A DNA stretch of 64,000 nt from Cycas panzhihuaensis (GCA_023213395.1 CM041465.1:55249741-55313740); one strand, 5' to 3'. Numbered from the stretch's first letter, positions 32,211-45,250 are shown. Notes: a model not told the origin generated them from the letters alone. Made by a program: numbers and translations.

Positions 32211-34018
32211 TGAGACATTTTGTGAGCCTTAATTATTGTATCATAAGTCACATAAGTGACAGATATACTATATTTTCTTACATATGTATAAACTGATTAC
32301 TTTTCTTGAAAGCTTGTGTGTGATGGATGATTAACTCTGAACTCTTTTCCCCCCTTTATCCCTAATTTATGAATTAAGCATAATATATATTTATAAGTGT
32401 GATGGTCTATAAAAACATATAATAATTTTATAAATATTCTTTTTTTATTCTTTTGTCAATTTTTTTTTTTTTTTTTTTCACTGGTATGCACATGATAGTT
32501 TATATTCATTCTAGAGTGCAAAGAGATTTTAAAAAGAAAAAATTATAAGGAGTAATGAAAGATAGAAAATGAATAAAAGATAATGAGTAGATGAAAGGCT
32601 TACTAATTCTATTTCTATAAACATAAAACCATCTAAAATAAACAGTAATAGGTTTATAAAAGTAGAAAATGGAATAATATAAGTTTCTTAAAATAAAAAC
32701 TCACATGATTCATATCATACTCCTGATAGATTATATAAATATAGAGTAAAACCCATATTCATATAATATATCATAAAAAAAACATGTTGTTTATAGAAAG
32801 AAAGAATAATCTCACTTGATAAACAATTAGTTTTTTGAGTATATTAGGTTCTTCATTGGCTCCTTCTAGGGATAAGAAGGTTTTATGATCTTTCTCCCTA
32901 TCAAGATCCTCCATAACCCAAGATTCCCATGTGGGTCCATCCTTGCAAATACTTCATTTCATTCTTAACCCTATAATCTTAACCTTCATGGTACTTAAAC
33001 CTTTATCTTAAAAAACTAGTAGTTTATACTCTTTATAGAGTGGTAGTTTATACTTATTCTGTAGTGGGGTGCCCCTTGCCAAAAAATGAAAGTCAATGAA
33101 AGTAATCATCCAAGATAGAAGAGACACGAGCATACTAGATAGTGACCGAAGAAAATAATGACAGCAATGATAAAGCCTAATGGCAAAAGAAAATGAGTTG
33201 TGAAGAGTTCACTTGATATATCTGAACTAGCCAATAGACTACAATCTGAGTATTAGAATATATGATGATGGGTCTAAGATAAGAGTGAGAGATATCGAAT
33301 AAGTCTCTAATGATAGTAAAATATGACTTTATTATTAGTTGGTCTAGGTATAATTAGGCTAGTGGAGAGGAGAGGATTTTCCATCCCAAGCAGTAATAGA
33401 TGGTCTTTCATTACCTCTACTACCTCCATCAGTGAGTATACTCAATGCCATAGGAAGATAAGATTAGTATATGGAGATGGTGTAATCAATAAAAGAGGGT
33501 GTAGGAATTAATCAATAAGGAGATGGTAGTAAATGGAAAAGATTCTAACTATATTAAAGAAAAAGAGAAAACATAATTATAATAACTATGATCAACAAAA
33601 ATAAAAGGTGTCAAGTAGGGTTTGATCATAATTGAGTCCACAATGGACCCAAGCAACTAGACTGAAAAATCTTGAATGACTCATCCAAATAGACCTAATC
33701 TACTATAAGAATAGGTGGGCACGAAATTATAAGAGGATGATAATAATATACTTTTTTAAAATTTGATTTTTTCTTTTAATTATTTTTTTCCCTTTTTTTT
33801 TTTTTTTTTTCATCTCACTTTTTTTTTTTTAATAAGAACAAAATTATAATCATTCAATTATGAAGTTTTCTTACTTAATACATTAAGAATTTATCCTTTT
33901 CAATGGAATACAAGATGAAAGAGACCAATCTCATGAAGGATTAAATTATGAAAAAGAAAGGAAATCAAAATCATAGTGTATCCAAATATAAAGGGAAACC
34001 AACATAATAAGCACTCAT
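32211..34018. other. AT-rich DNA without recognised gene
   Basis: No reading frame I can assign. A block near 33040-33060 (GTGGTAGTTTATACTTATT) resembles the GATGGTAGTTTAGGCTCATT block that sits between pol and the PMD gene in A (near 7840), B, C and D, which hints that region E continues the same element order. Long T runs lie at 32459-32480 and 33780-33832. The right end abuts C's 5' LTR. Confidence 0.5.
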
Positions 34019-36611
34019 TATTTCCTGGCTACGGGGAATGGACTCGAGACATATCGACTCAGGTAAGCTCAGGTATACATTCTCACTTCTCCCTGCTCTT
34101 GTTTAAATGAGATTGTTAGCATAGACTACTTGATATATGCTTGCCTGCCTGCATTGCTTCTCTGCCTGATCATAGTGCATGTGCTTACAACACACTTTCA
34201 GCCTATGACGACTCACGATGGAGGCATTCCTCAGTGAATGTTACATCCCATATGGCGCACAACCACCCACTTTGTCTCCACGACCTCTTGGGATGCTTCA
34301 ACCAGTTATGTTTGCCCCTGTTATGACATTTTGCTCGTGTTGCAGTCTCTTCCAAGTCTGATTAACTCCTTGGTTGAGACCCATTTCATTGTTTTGGCTA
34401 CTTGCCCATCACTTGGGTATTCGCCCAGTTGTTTTAGCCTTAATTTACTCTCAATATCAACTCCAAAGCCTTATTCCTGGTTACTTTTATTTATTTTTTG
34501 TTTCTAGTCTGGCACAACTGTAAACTTAGTGGTACCGCAATCTTTGCCGTGATACCGCGAAGTTTACCGCGGGGCAACTATTTAAATTTTTTTTAAAAAA
34601 TCACGCGACAGCTTCCGCTTTTTTCGTGAAATTGCCGCGTGGAACCTATACATTTGTGTTGCCCTGATATCCCCAACGTTCACTTGTAGTGAGCAGGGGA
34701 TAAAACAAGTAATCCTCTTCATTTTCAAGGATCTTTTTTTCATTTTTACACAAAAAAGGAAAAATATACAAACTCCTCCACAGAAATCTACTGCAAAGAG
34801 AGACACACAGCTGCTGGCTCAATTCTAGGGACCATTGGTACCCCTATTGCTCACCAACAACAAGCTCTACATCTAATTGCAGGACTTCAAGGCTTCAAGG
34901 AGGGTCATCTTCAAAATGTCCCAAAAGACAAGCTACAAAGTCTCCAAACTCACAGGATCATCCTCACATTTCTCTCTTCTCCAAACCAGGTACTTCAATC
35001 CACTGAATGCTGGTTCTTTCGTACTATTTTTCTAGCCAATTCATGCTTGGTATCTTCACAACAAGGTACCTCTTACATTTACTTTACAATTTATGTTATT
35101 TCTTTATGCTCTTGTGGATAAACTCTTATTTCATGTGCCTTTTTATTGCTGTACCTATTTAGCATCACTCTCTTATCTTTTGGCACAATAGTATTTTCCT
35201 AATCATCCCAACAAACCTACTCTTAGGTGGCTGTTGTAGGGGGGCTAACACAAAGAGAATTTGAGGGAGGAAGGCGGGGTCTATCCCCCTTATTGTCCTT
35301 CTCCCCAAGGGCTCTATCCCTTATTGTCTTTCCCTTTGCCTTTGGTGCCTTCCTAAGAGTCAGGTTAGAGGGTTTGGGAGCTCATTTTCAGAGCTAAATC
35401 AGCGTTGGTAGCCCATTGCCATGCTGATTCTAGATTTCTGTCTATTGGTTTTAGGCATTGCATAATCCCTAAAACTGTTTCTTGCCAGTTGATACTTTGC
35501 TACTCACCCAATCTGACGATTTGCTATTCGTAGCATCTCGTTCTTTGGGTGTTTGCATACCTTTCAGTTACCCTCTTCTTTCTCATTACTCGCTACCCCG
35601 TGTCCTTACTGTGAGTCTATTTCCCTTCTCGAGACTGAGTGGAGATTCCTTATGGGTGAGTTAGCCATTCTGAGGCTATACTCTTCATTTTTGGGTGTCA
35701 TTTGTAGTAACTGTTTGCGAGAGTCATGTTGCATGTTGTTTTATTAAATGATAATATATATATGCTTAGCTTAGTTTGATTTAGTTTCATCTGAGTTTAG
35801 TACATATACTTGATCTATTTTGTGGCCCCTCTTCTAAGAGGGAGATACTCATCTAGTTTACTTGCAGGATCTCGCATCGGTAGAGTCACGTGTGGAACAA
35901 AACCCATTGCAGGTTAGTTCCACATTTAGTACTTTTTATCATTTTCTATTATCTGCTTTTTTTGTTTTTACTTTCACATGCATAAGGGGAGGTAAGCTAG
36001 CCCCTCTTTGGTTGCTCGTGGTAACCATTGCCGACCGATATTGCATGTGCGACAAGTAGAGCAGAAAGGAGTGGGAAGCAAAGAGATGGGAAGCACTCAA
36101 TTCAGATGTTAGGTCCAAGTATTTTCCTTATCCCTGTGTATCTTCTTTATGCTGTTGTCTTTTATGTACATGTTTGCGTAGTTAGAAACATATAAGGAAT
36201 TGAAAGTAGAAAAGAACATATTTTTGCTTTACATTTCTTTTATTTAGTGGTTAGTCTAGCATGTTTAGATAATTTACTTGGTGTTAGAACTACCCATATT
36301 TTACCCCTTTTGCCAGCCTATACCTAGATACCATACTTTACCAACATTCCCCATTTTTGTGTTGCCTTCTCACTTCCTTGAGAAGATACAACGTGCTAGG
36401 TTCTCTCCTTCTCTTCCCGGCCATCCAAGGGGTAGGAAGGCCTCGCTTTGTGTGGCTACTTGGAAGTAACCAAGTACATCTGCAGTCCTAAATCCACGCT
36501 CCAGCGCACAGACACCCTGCGAGGTGAAGTCCTATGTTTAGCCTAGCTTAGCTTTGCATAATCCATTCCTTTTGCTAAACGTAGGGATACCACCCCGCGA
36601 CAAGTATTTCA
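34019..36611 (+). repeat. 5' LTR of element C
   Basis: 2593 bp, TATTTCCTGG...TTTCA. The 3' copy (61856 on) starts TGTTTCCCAG, so the outer TG became TA here. It contains the CACGCG-armed inverted repeat at 34602-34641, short modules of the form AAACTTAGTGGTACC around 34520-34575, and a GGGGATAAAAC segment near 34696 that could be a TATA-type element. Confidence 0.9.
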
Positions 36612-36612
36612 T

Positions 36613-36630
36613 TGGCGACCATACTGGGGA
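36613..36630 (+). other. Primer binding site, element C
   Basis: TGGCGACCATACTGGGGA begins one base after the LTR's final CA. Identical to B's site. It resembles the complement of an Arg tRNA 3' end with a few mismatches. Confidence 0.7.
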
Positions 36631-36875
36631 CTGCCAGTAAGGGAACTAGTTTCGCTTTCCCTTTTCGTTGGTATTCTTGCCTTTAGGTAGCCTTCTTATC
36701 CTGTGTTTCAGTTGGGCAGCCCCCAACATATTTGTTTCATACCCCTTTCGTTTTCTTCTAATGATGCTCACAAAGGCATTGCATGCGATGTTTCTCACGT
36801 CGCTTGTGAGGTCTGCCGCCGTTGTTAGAAGACCCATCGTATTGTTCCCTTCCGTCGTCAGATCCTGATTCGACA

Positions 36876-39366
36876 ATGGAAGGTTACCAGTCTGATTGGG
36901 CTTACCACACCATGGTCTTAGGAACTCAAGAGTTTCCTGCGTCTGTTCTGGGATCCACCTACGAGGGTGATGATCCCAACTATTATTCAGGTGACCTGTT
37001 TCACCCTTCTAACCTTCATCCTTCTGCTCATGCAGTAGAAGGCTCACCTCCTCACGAGACTCACCATCCTATTGGTGAATCTTATAAGGAACGCCCTGAG
37101 GTGTCCCTGACGTTCGAGATCCCATTGATCTCATATGGCTACGAGGATATCCCTCCTGCTGACGTGGTCGAAGCGCTCAGCGAGTACTTTCGAGCAACTC
37201 ACCATCAACCATGTCCCAAGTGGTTTAAAGAAGTTCTGCATGGTGTAGTGTCTTCTTCATCCATACCTGTGCCTCCTATAACATATGACTCTTCTACCCG
37301 TGCGTACTCGTCCTATGGCATTTTGACATTGGCTCCTAGGACAAGTGTTGTACCATCTATTCGTAGCCACGGTCCTATTTCTTCAAGATCTATTCCTGGC
37401 ATATCCTTTCCCCAACTTGGGGTTAGCATGCCTTTTCCAAGTCAAACGAATGCGCCACCTTCAAACGTGGCACATGCGTTTCCTAGTAGGCCTTGAGGCC
37501 CTACTAATGCTGCTACTATCAACTATGTGAGAGCCACTCCTACATACGTTTAAAACCTATCCGATGATCCTTCCCTTTACTTACCCCCAGGTTACACATC
37601 TCAACCTTGGGGACAGGGTAGGGGAAACCATCTTCTTGCTTATGGGGTGGATCCGTTGCACCCATATGGGGTTGCGCCACCCACGGGTGGCCCATATGGG
37701 CAAAATCCAGTCCCGCACCCTTCATTTCCGCCATCCAGTGCAACTCCTATTGTCACACCTTCACAAGGGAGCATGCCTCCCTTCCAAGGCGTTTATCCAC
37801 AACCCCCTTTCCAACAAGAGGGGTTTCCCCAAGGAGGGATGGGTTTACCACCCCCATCCATTCTTGCATCCTTACCGTTCATCGATCCTTTGGCCCATGT
37901 AAGGAAACGTCCCTTCATAGACTATAGGTCGACGTCGCTATCCATTGAGACGCTAAGGACTAACCTACTGCCTCACCCTCTTGAAGTTCCCAAATTCAAT
38001 AGAACTTCGTCGCAAGACCCAACTGAGCACGTGCGTAGTTTCTCTATGGTATGCATAGACTATTGGGCTTACGACCACATTTTAATGAAGCTATTTCCGT
38101 AATCCTTATAGGGTGATGCCCTTAAATGGTTCTACCATCTCCCTGCCCACTCCATTTATTCATTCTAGCAATTGGTTGACGAATTCGTCAATTATTTTGA
38201 CGTAGCCTGTCCATTTGAGAGTAGAATAAAAGCTCTTCTTTTGCTCAAATAAGTTCACGATGAAATGAATCATGACTTTATGAGGTGATTCCATGATCTC
38301 CTTCACTTTACTAAGGCCACGTTACCTGAAGAGTTGAAGCGAGATCTCTTCGTTAATGCACTTCACCCCAAAGTGCATGTGGAAGTCCTCAAAATGGGGG
38401 CAACCACATGCGACTCCATGATAAAAAAGTGCTTAGCATTAGAGGCTATTGAGATCCAAGCTAGACTCAAGAAACCTCTTAAGCCCTCATAATGTCATGA
38501 GGTACCTCCTTCAGCGAAGGAAACCAAACCTTTGTAACCTGCTAGGTCTACCTCTCATCCTACTAAGAGGACCTTAGACGCTCTTACTTCCGCTATATGC
38601 TCATTCGAGCACACAATGAAGGAGCTTAAACTCCAATCCCCTTCATCATTGACCTCCTATAAATCAATTCAGCAAGCTTCTCATGCCGTTCCCCCCAAAG
38701 GGGGTAACACCCAACCTTCTTAAGTGAGGAGAATCAATCCTCTCCTTGAGAAGAGGTGGTGTTCCATCCACAGGGAATGTTTCCACAATGATTCGCATTG
38801 TTGAGTGCAACACCCACGTGATGCCCCACTACACGATTCATCTCCTAGATGGGCATTGAGGCATAATCTCAATCAACCCATTCATAGAGATCTGTTCCCC
38901 AAATATGGGGAATATGATCATAATGTTTAATAAAGAAACAACTAAAATCGGGATAGATCCCTTGATTCTCGCCCTTCGCATGGTAGAGGGAAGGGTGTGT
39001 GAGGTTCATCTTTCTCTCAAGACTCCCGACCGCCGCTGCCGCCTCATGGGTCTGTAATAAGGGAAAGAAGGTGATCTAGATGCTTGAGACCACTCCCCTC
39101 TATGCCTTGACCTGATCTCAAGTCGTGAAAGAGGCAACTAGTACCTCTGCATCTACGTCACACCTCGATCCTCCTCTCGAAGCCATTCCTCTGGAGATTC
39201 CTGCACTCCTTAAGAGCATTCCTATCCACCCCGGTCGCTTTGAATTTAGGAGAGCCCTTACCCAACCCACAAGGAGGGCTAGGCCTTTCTCTGTAGTCAA
39301 AGAGCTTCTTATCATGGCTACTGGGATGTCCATCATAGACGTCTTGAGGAGTTACCTCGAGCAATG
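36876..39366 (+). pseudogene. gag of element C
   Basis: Starts MEGYQSDWAYHTM at 36876 and is open to a TGA at 37494 (SRP-stop), a stop shared with D. The Pro-rich part (FQQEGFPQGGMGLPPPS) and gag core (PKFNRTSSQDPTEHVRSFSM, IDYWAYDHILMKLFP) are open in 37647-38102, ended by TAA. The second half of the core keeps EELKRDLFVNAL and KCLALEAIEI. The zinc knuckle at 38760-38801 is complete: CSIHRECFHNDSHC, then a TGA. The segment to protease (39125-39366) includes GRFEFRRALTQP. It would form the particle and bind RNA; this copy is dead. Confidence 0.8.
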
Positions 39367-39900
39367 AATGCTTCTTTTGGAAGCTCTAGGATCAAATGAC
39401 GTGCCTGTTTACACTTTGGGCACAACCCAAAGTTGCGAGCCCGTCATCTCTTTCGATCCTAGAGATCTTTCCCCAGCCAGTGGAAGGGAATGCCAGTGGA
39501 ACTTCCCTTTCACGATTACCATCGATACTCCCGATTGCACATTGCGAAGAACCATCGTGGACAATGGTTCTTCCATCAATGCCATGCCCTTACGCGTCAT
39601 GCAAGAGCTTGCCATTTCTGCCTTGGAACCTGTTCCATGGCAATGTTAGGGTTACAATGGTAATAAGAAGACTCCCCTGGGATCTGTCTCGATACCTCTT
39701 ACCCTCAAGGATAAGACTGCCCTTACCGACATCGTTGTCCTCGATGTGGATGTTGATTACAACCTGCTTCTGGGTCGACCATGGATTGACCAAATGGGAG
39801 CCGTGTGTTCCACTCATTGGGGGCAACTTAAGTTTGTCCATGATGGACAAATGAGAGTTGTCTCCTGTGAGTGACTGCTCACTAAACAAACTAGGCCTCC
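39367..39900 (+). pseudogene. Aspartic protease of element C
   Basis: MLLLEALGSNDVPVYTLG leads to the retropepsin domain. The active site is DNG (IVDNGSSINAMPL, codons 39560-39568). A TAG after ALEPVPWQC and a frame change separate it from the second half, DVDVDYNLLLGRPWIDQMGA. A G-R-P-W block and spacing typical of Gypsy proteases are kept. Confidence 0.75.
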
Positions 39901-40890
39901 TACCCAGGCGAGCCATGGCCATACGAAGGGAAGCAAGCACCCTTATGATCCTGCCTTGGCCTGCTCCATCGAAATCCTTGATTCCCCTTGCCGCGAAGAA
40001 GATCCTGCATCTTCTTCCTCTAATTTAATGCATTTCACCCCTATTGGCATCGGAAGCTAAGGGTACCTCGCCAAGTTTGACGACGACGAGTCCCATAGTG
40101 AGGATGAGGATCTTCCTCACCCAGTTTCTTTCCTCCACGCTAGTGGGGGGCATTCATCTAGTTCTAGGTCTCCTCTTAGGATCCCTTTTGTCATAGAGCC
40201 CAATCACTTTCACATGTCACATGTCATCATGCACGTTGGTCATCAGGCTCCTAGCTCTTCCTCTATATCACCTTCTACAGGTGATGGCATTGAGAGTTTT
40301 CCTCTTGTTTTTTATGAGGGATCTCTCCTTGACTCTCCCTTAGAGTCCCTTAGGGATGTTAGGCAGCTCACGAGGCATACCGGTCCTATCACTCCCATGC
40401 CATCCTGCACCTCGTCCATTCGAAGTCAGGTCATCCATGGGGTGGACTACTTCGAGGATGATGAGGCTTTGTTAGAGCACTTAATCGGCTCCATGTCTAG
40501 TTTACCTTCTAGTCACCATAAGCTTAGCCACCAGAAGGTCTTAGTAATTGGGTCCACACTAGCCAACCCGATCCCTTCTTCCATTTCGTCTCTTCCCATT
40601 GATCTTGCCCCCCTCCATTTCAAGGAGGGGAATGCTATGTGTATGGGGGTAACTCAGGACATAGTCCTTGCCTCAGGCAAGATCATTAAGGTAGGGGCAG
40701 AATGTACTCTTGATGAAGTGAGGAAATACTCCCTCCTGTTCTAAGAATTCCACAATGTTTTCATGTGGGACTACTCTGACATGAAGGGAATTGACCCCTC
40801 CATCATCACGCATAACCTTATGACTATTCCTGATGCTCACCCTGTGCGTCAGAAGTAGTGTCCCCTCCACCCAAAGATTTTAGCTACCGT
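39901..40890 (+). pseudogene. Protease-RT linker of pol (C)
   Basis: Ser/Pro/Asp-rich linker. Open part 40214-40744 holds VDYFEDDEALLEHLIGSM, HQKVLVIGSTLANPIPS and IDLAPLHFKEGN; then MWDYSDMKGIDPSI follows a TAA. Same order as in B and D. No known domain recognised. Confidence 0.6.
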
Positions 40891-40894
40891 TAAG

Positions 40895-41554
40895 ATGGAG
40901 GTTGAGAAGCTTCTGGATGCAGGACTCATGTCTTCCATCGATTACCCTAAGTAGGTATCGAACATCGTTCCCGTTGCCAAAAAGAATGGGATCATTTACA
41001 TATGTGTCAACTTCCATGACATAAATAATGCTTGTCCTAAAGACAACTTTCCTCTCCCCTTTATCGATCAAATAATTGATTGTACGGCTGGATTCGAAGT
41101 CATGTCCTTAATGGATGGCTTCTCTAGCTATAACCAAATCCAGATTTCTCTTGAAGACCACCACAAGATGGCCTTCACTACACCATAGGGTACCTTTGCC
41201 TATAAGGCAATACCCTTTTGTCTTAAGAATGTAGGGGCTACTTACCAAAGAGCCATGCATTTCATTTTTCACAACCTCATCAACAATACGTTGGAGGTCT
41301 TCATGGACGATATGATGGGTCTTTCACATACCAGAGCCCATCATCCCTCCGACTTGTGGGCCATCTTCACACGATGCTGCAAGTATCACGTCAGTTTGAA
41401 CCCGCTCAAATGCATATTTACCGCTACTTCAAGTAAACTTTTAGGTTTCCTTGTGTCACAACAAGGAATCCAAATCGATCTAGAAAAAGTCAAGGCAATC
41501 CTTAACATGCCGCTGCCTAGAACCTAACGACAAATTAAGTCATTTCTAGATAGG
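40895..41554 (+). pseudogene. Reverse transcriptase of element C, first part
   Basis: MEVEKLLDAGLMSSIDYPK starts the palm. Then DINNACPKDNFPLPF, SLMDGFSSYNQIQIS, CLKNVGATYQRAM, FMDD at 41300-41311 (both catalytic Asp kept), and LLGFLVSQQGIQID. Stops replace Trp after DYPK and after TTP, and Gln before RQIKSFL. The domain is cut at RQIKSFLDR by element D and resumes at 55398 with the FLRRFLADF thumb segment. Confidence 0.85.
41550..41554. repeat. Target site duplication of element D, left
   Basis: ATAGG before D's LTR, identical to 55393-55397. Joining the flanks restores the RT order of C. Confidence 0.95.
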
Positions 41555-44101
41555 TGAAACGCTTGCTATGGAGTGGAATCCCTACATCTAGTAAAAAGGA
41601 TATAAAAATATTCGATGCTAATTAAACTAGGCAGTAAGGACTTCACCTCGCAGGGCGTCTGTATGCCAGCGCACGGATTTGGAACTACAAGGTGCCTGGT
41701 TGCTTCCAGGTAGCTATGAAAAGCAAGGCCTTCCTACCCCTCAGATGGTCGGGAAGAGGAGAAAGCACCTGGCGTGCTGCATCTTCTTAAGGTAATGAGA
41801 AGGCAACGAAATAGAAGGGCAAGCAAACTAACGTATAGGCAAAAGAGAAAAGGGGGGTACAACGAGGGTAGCTCAAATACAATGTAAATAATCTAACTAT
41901 GTTATGTTATGCTAACCAATGTAAGAAACAATGTAAAAATAAGTGTACTTTCCTTTTCCCCTTTTTTAATCTTTTATACGTTCCTAACTATACAAGCAGA
42001 TGTATAAAAAACAACAATGTAAAAGGGATATATAGGGAACAAGAAGAATACCTAGATCCGGTGCCCGAGTGGAGTGCTACTCGTCCCTTTGAGTCTTGTT
42101 CCTTCCTACTCTATTCACAGCGTGTGATGTCGGTTACGATAGTTCAGAAGCAACGAAAGAGGGGCTAACTTACCTCCCCTTAAACATGCAAAAGCAAAAA
42201 ATGGAAAAGAAGTGAAAGTGTGAAATAATAAGGGATGCACTACACGTAGAACTAACCTACAATGGGTTCGTTCCACGTACTACTCCACTAACGTGAGATC
42301 CTGTAAATAAGTTAGGAGAATACCTTCCTCTCAGAAGAGAGGCCACAAAATATACTAAAGGTATGTACTAAAATCAAATGGAACTTAAATCTACACTAAG
42401 CATCAATATGTAGCAAAGTAAAATGGTGACATGCAATAAAGACTCCCACTACCATATACCGTAAATACACCCAAAAAGGAAAAGAGTATAGCCTTGGGAT
42501 GGCTAACTCACCCACGAAGGACCTCCACGAACTCAGAAAGGAGAAACTAGTTGACAATAAGGCCGTAAAGTAACAAACAATAACAAAGGAGGGAGCAACG
42601 GAAAGGTTTGGGGCTTAGGTAGGGCCCAATACCAACGGATGGGGTTTCTAGAACTGGCGTGGCAACAGGTTGCTGGTGCTAGTTTGAGCACCACAACTAG
42701 ATTCCCTAAACTCCCTTAACCCATTTCCTAAGAAAGCGCTAACGACAAAGGGAAAGAGGATAAGGAATGGAACCCTTAGGGAGAAGGGCAGCAAAGGGGG
42801 ACGGAACCCCGCCTACCTCCCTTAAATCCTTCTTATGTTGCCCCTTTACAATAGCTAACTAAGAAAGGGTTGAGAGGGATGGTTTAAAGTAAATAATGAG
42901 GCCTCAAAAGAAAATGGGAATAGCACCAATCTAGTATAGCAACATAAAAAACTAAATAAACTAGAATTTTGTTCATAAAAAAAAAAAAAAAAAAGAACAA
43001 AACAAATTGCAAGTGGGAATAAAGAATACCTTATTGGAGAAGAATCAAACATGAGCTTGTTGTTAGGAAACAACATGAATAACTAGTGTATGAGGGCTGA
43101 TAATAGTAGGTTTTTGCAAGAGTGAAGTGTGAAATATCCCTACAAACTAAGAGCCTTGGTAGTTAGCTCTTTAGAGGAGCTTTTTGGTAGAAGTTTCCTT
43201 TGAAACCTTGATCACTTGTGAAGAGGTATGGGACCTGTTATTGAGAGCTATAAGGGGTAGTAATGGTCCCTGCAAATCCATCTTACAACAGTCCTTCTCT
43301 TCTGTGACAGGCTCTTGTGCATATAGATTATGTCTCTCTATGTGAATTTTTAATAGAAAAGTAAAAAAAATGGCAAAAAGATCCCAAGATGAGGAGGGAA
43401 AATCTCCTTTATCCCCCTGTTCACTTTAGGTGAACGTTAGGGATATCAGGGGGACGTGAATCAATCGACGCCATGCAGCAGTTCCGTAAAAAAATGGAAA
43501 CTATCATGTGGTTCTCTTTTTTTTTTAATTTCAAATAGTCGTATCATGGTAAACTTCACAGTACCGCAGCAAAGATCGCAGTACCGCTAAGTTTACAATG
43601 GTATCAGACTGGAAACAAAAAAAAGAGAAAAAAAGTAGAAACATAAGGTTTTGAAGTAAAAATTAAGACTAAAAATAAACTGGAGCAGCTGGGGGAAATC
43701 CCCAAGTAATGGGCAAGTAGCCAAAATAATGAAATGAGTCCCGACTAAGGATTAAATCAGGCTTAGGAGGGACTGTAATGCGAGCAACATATTGTAATGG
43801 GAGCAAACAGGACTAACTGAAACATCCCGGGAGACTGTGGAGATAAAGGTGGTGGCTATGCGCTATATGGGGTGTAGCATTTGTTGAGGAATGCCCCCGT
43901 TGTGAGTCATCATAGGCTAATGGTGTGCCGTAAGCACATGCAATATGATCAGGCAGAGAAGCAATGCATGCAAGCAGGCGTATGTCAAGCAATCTATACT
44001 AAATAATCTTAATCAAGCATGGGTAGGAAAAGGTAAGAACGTATACCTGAACATACCTACGTTGATGCGTCTCGAGTCTATTCCTAGTAGCTAGGAAACC
44101 A
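41555..44101 (-). repeat. 3' LTR of element D
   Basis: 2547 bp, partner of 52855-55392. The inner end reads TGGTTTCC on the minus strand, with one extra G compared with C. It has an 18-base A run near 42979 and the sequence TGTGAGTCATCATAGGC near 43893. Confidence 0.93.
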
Positions 44102-44178
44102 TCGCCTGGCGCAGAGAGCCTCACCGCCTAAGCGTAACGTGATGGCGAATGCTGACAACCAAAGATATGAGTAGCACA

Positions 44179-44181
<3 letters not shown>

Positions 44182-44240
<59 letters not shown>
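44182..44240. repeat. (TA)n microsatellite
   Basis: A pure TA run of about 59 bases between D's 3' LTR and its aRNH. Shorter TA runs sit at the same place in A (near 3486) and C (near 61758), so it expanded in D. Confidence 0.95.
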
Positions 44241-44243
<3 letters not shown>

Positions 44244-44504
44244 CAATAATGAGCAGTACATGGACTAAGGGCATAGGCGAGTGTCATGGCAGAACGCGTG
44301 GACAAGGGAGACGGAGATGAGGACAACGTAGGGGTTACCTACGCATCGTCTAAGCATCAACCTATAAATGAAATAAGAAAGTAAAAGGGGATGCCCCCAT
44401 TGCCAAAGTGCAACATGTAGTAGGAGAGCATCCAACAAATAGAGTAAGCACATCAAACTAATAGCAACCAGAGACTCAGGTATGGGCTAGCCAGACAAGC
44501 CTCA

Positions 44505-44924
44505 GGGGTAGTCATCAAGAAGAGGGAGGCGATACTTAAGGATGAGGCAAACGAGGCTGTCGGCCTCAGCATTGAGGTCCCTGGGGATGTGCCGAATATC
44601 TACTGATGAGAAATGAGCCAGAAGAGACCTGGCAGTAGACGTGAGGGTTCTTAGGTGAGGGCATCGCACCTAATAGACCTGGGTGAGATGGGACACTACA
44701 ACTTGAGAATCACAAAGCAACATGATGGACCCGTGATGGAAATGGAGAGCATTAGTAAGGGCTTCAATAATGGCCATGTACTCGGCTTCGTTATTGGTTG
44801 CCTCGGGAAGGAAGACCCCGTAACGCAAGAAATCATGTCCGGAGGGGCTACAAAGAATCCATACAGTGGTAGAAGGTCTGGGGTTACCGCGACTTCCACC
44901 ATCGGTAAAAATGAAAAGGGACAT
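44505..44924 (-). pseudogene. Archaeal-type RNase H of element D
   Basis: The best kept N-terminal half of the family: MSLFIFTDGGSRGNPRPS, then ATNNEAEYMAIIEALTNAL (catalytic Glu), and LCDSQVVVSHLTQVY, 84 codons from the ATG at 44924. A TAG follows VY in the same place as in B. The rest, with HIPRDLNAEADSL-like sequence, is open in the same frame up to about 44505. An enzyme with all four acids could be made if the stop were read through or avoided; expression is unknown. Confidence 0.8.
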
Positions 44925-45049
44925 GTCGGGACACTAAGCTCTGGTGGCAAACAGATATCAATGAAAGTAAAAGAAAGACTCAAATGACGAGCAAAAAGGT
45001 GGCTGAAAATGGTAGGAAGACCTAGCAATGAGATTACCCAAGGGCAAGA

Positions 45050-45250
45050 GCAAGTAAGTGGAGATGCAGAGAGTAAGGTCTGCATAACGGTACTCAAGGA
45101 GCACCTCAGGCTGACAAAGGAGGGGCTCCGAGGAGAGAGGGATCGTATCTAGGCCCGATATGATCGGCTGGTGGCCCAGATAGCCTCGAGGTCGAGCAGG
45201 AGCTAGACTTATACCCACATAGTAGCTACGACCCCAAGACAACCACGGGA
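45050..45250 (+). pseudogene. Remnant of PMD gene exon 3 (D)
   Basis: Aligns with the end of exon 3 in B (17400-17625) and C: the GRRGERDRI-like segment, a YDRL/AQIASRS segment, then an end resembling YDPETATR. Upstream, the sequence jumps directly to the DNA before aRNH (near 45045). The promoter and exons 1-2 were deleted. Confidence 0.75.

Larger units (their letters stand above)
27875..34018. other. Region E: old AT-rich DNA between the B and C 5' LTRs
   Basis: About 6.1 kb, clearly lower in G+C than the flanking elements, rich in A and T runs (for example 30121-30134 and 32459-32480). It is the target DNA into which B and C came, or what remains between them. Its recognisable content is a PMD gene copy with promoter (29929-32210), a repeat cluster (29430-29660), a possible polypurine tract (29126-29136) and a (TA)n run at 28556-28574. 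In 27875-29100 I see nothing else except a duplicated AGGCGCAAAAG unit near 28475-28497. Confidence 0.75.
34019..41554 (+). mobile_element. Element C, 5' part (Ty3/Gypsy, Tat/Ogre-like)
   Basis: Plus-strand element with 5' LTR, primer site, gag, protease, linker and most of RT. RT stops abruptly at the insertion point of D and resumes at 55398 in the same order. Without D the internal region is about 11.4 kb. The 3' LTR begins at 61856 and leaves the window. Reading frames carry many transition-type stops. Confidence 0.92.

Noticed and set aside
44182-44240. TA run as an origin or regulatory element
   Set aside because: A simple microsatellite that is short or absent at the same place in the other copies.
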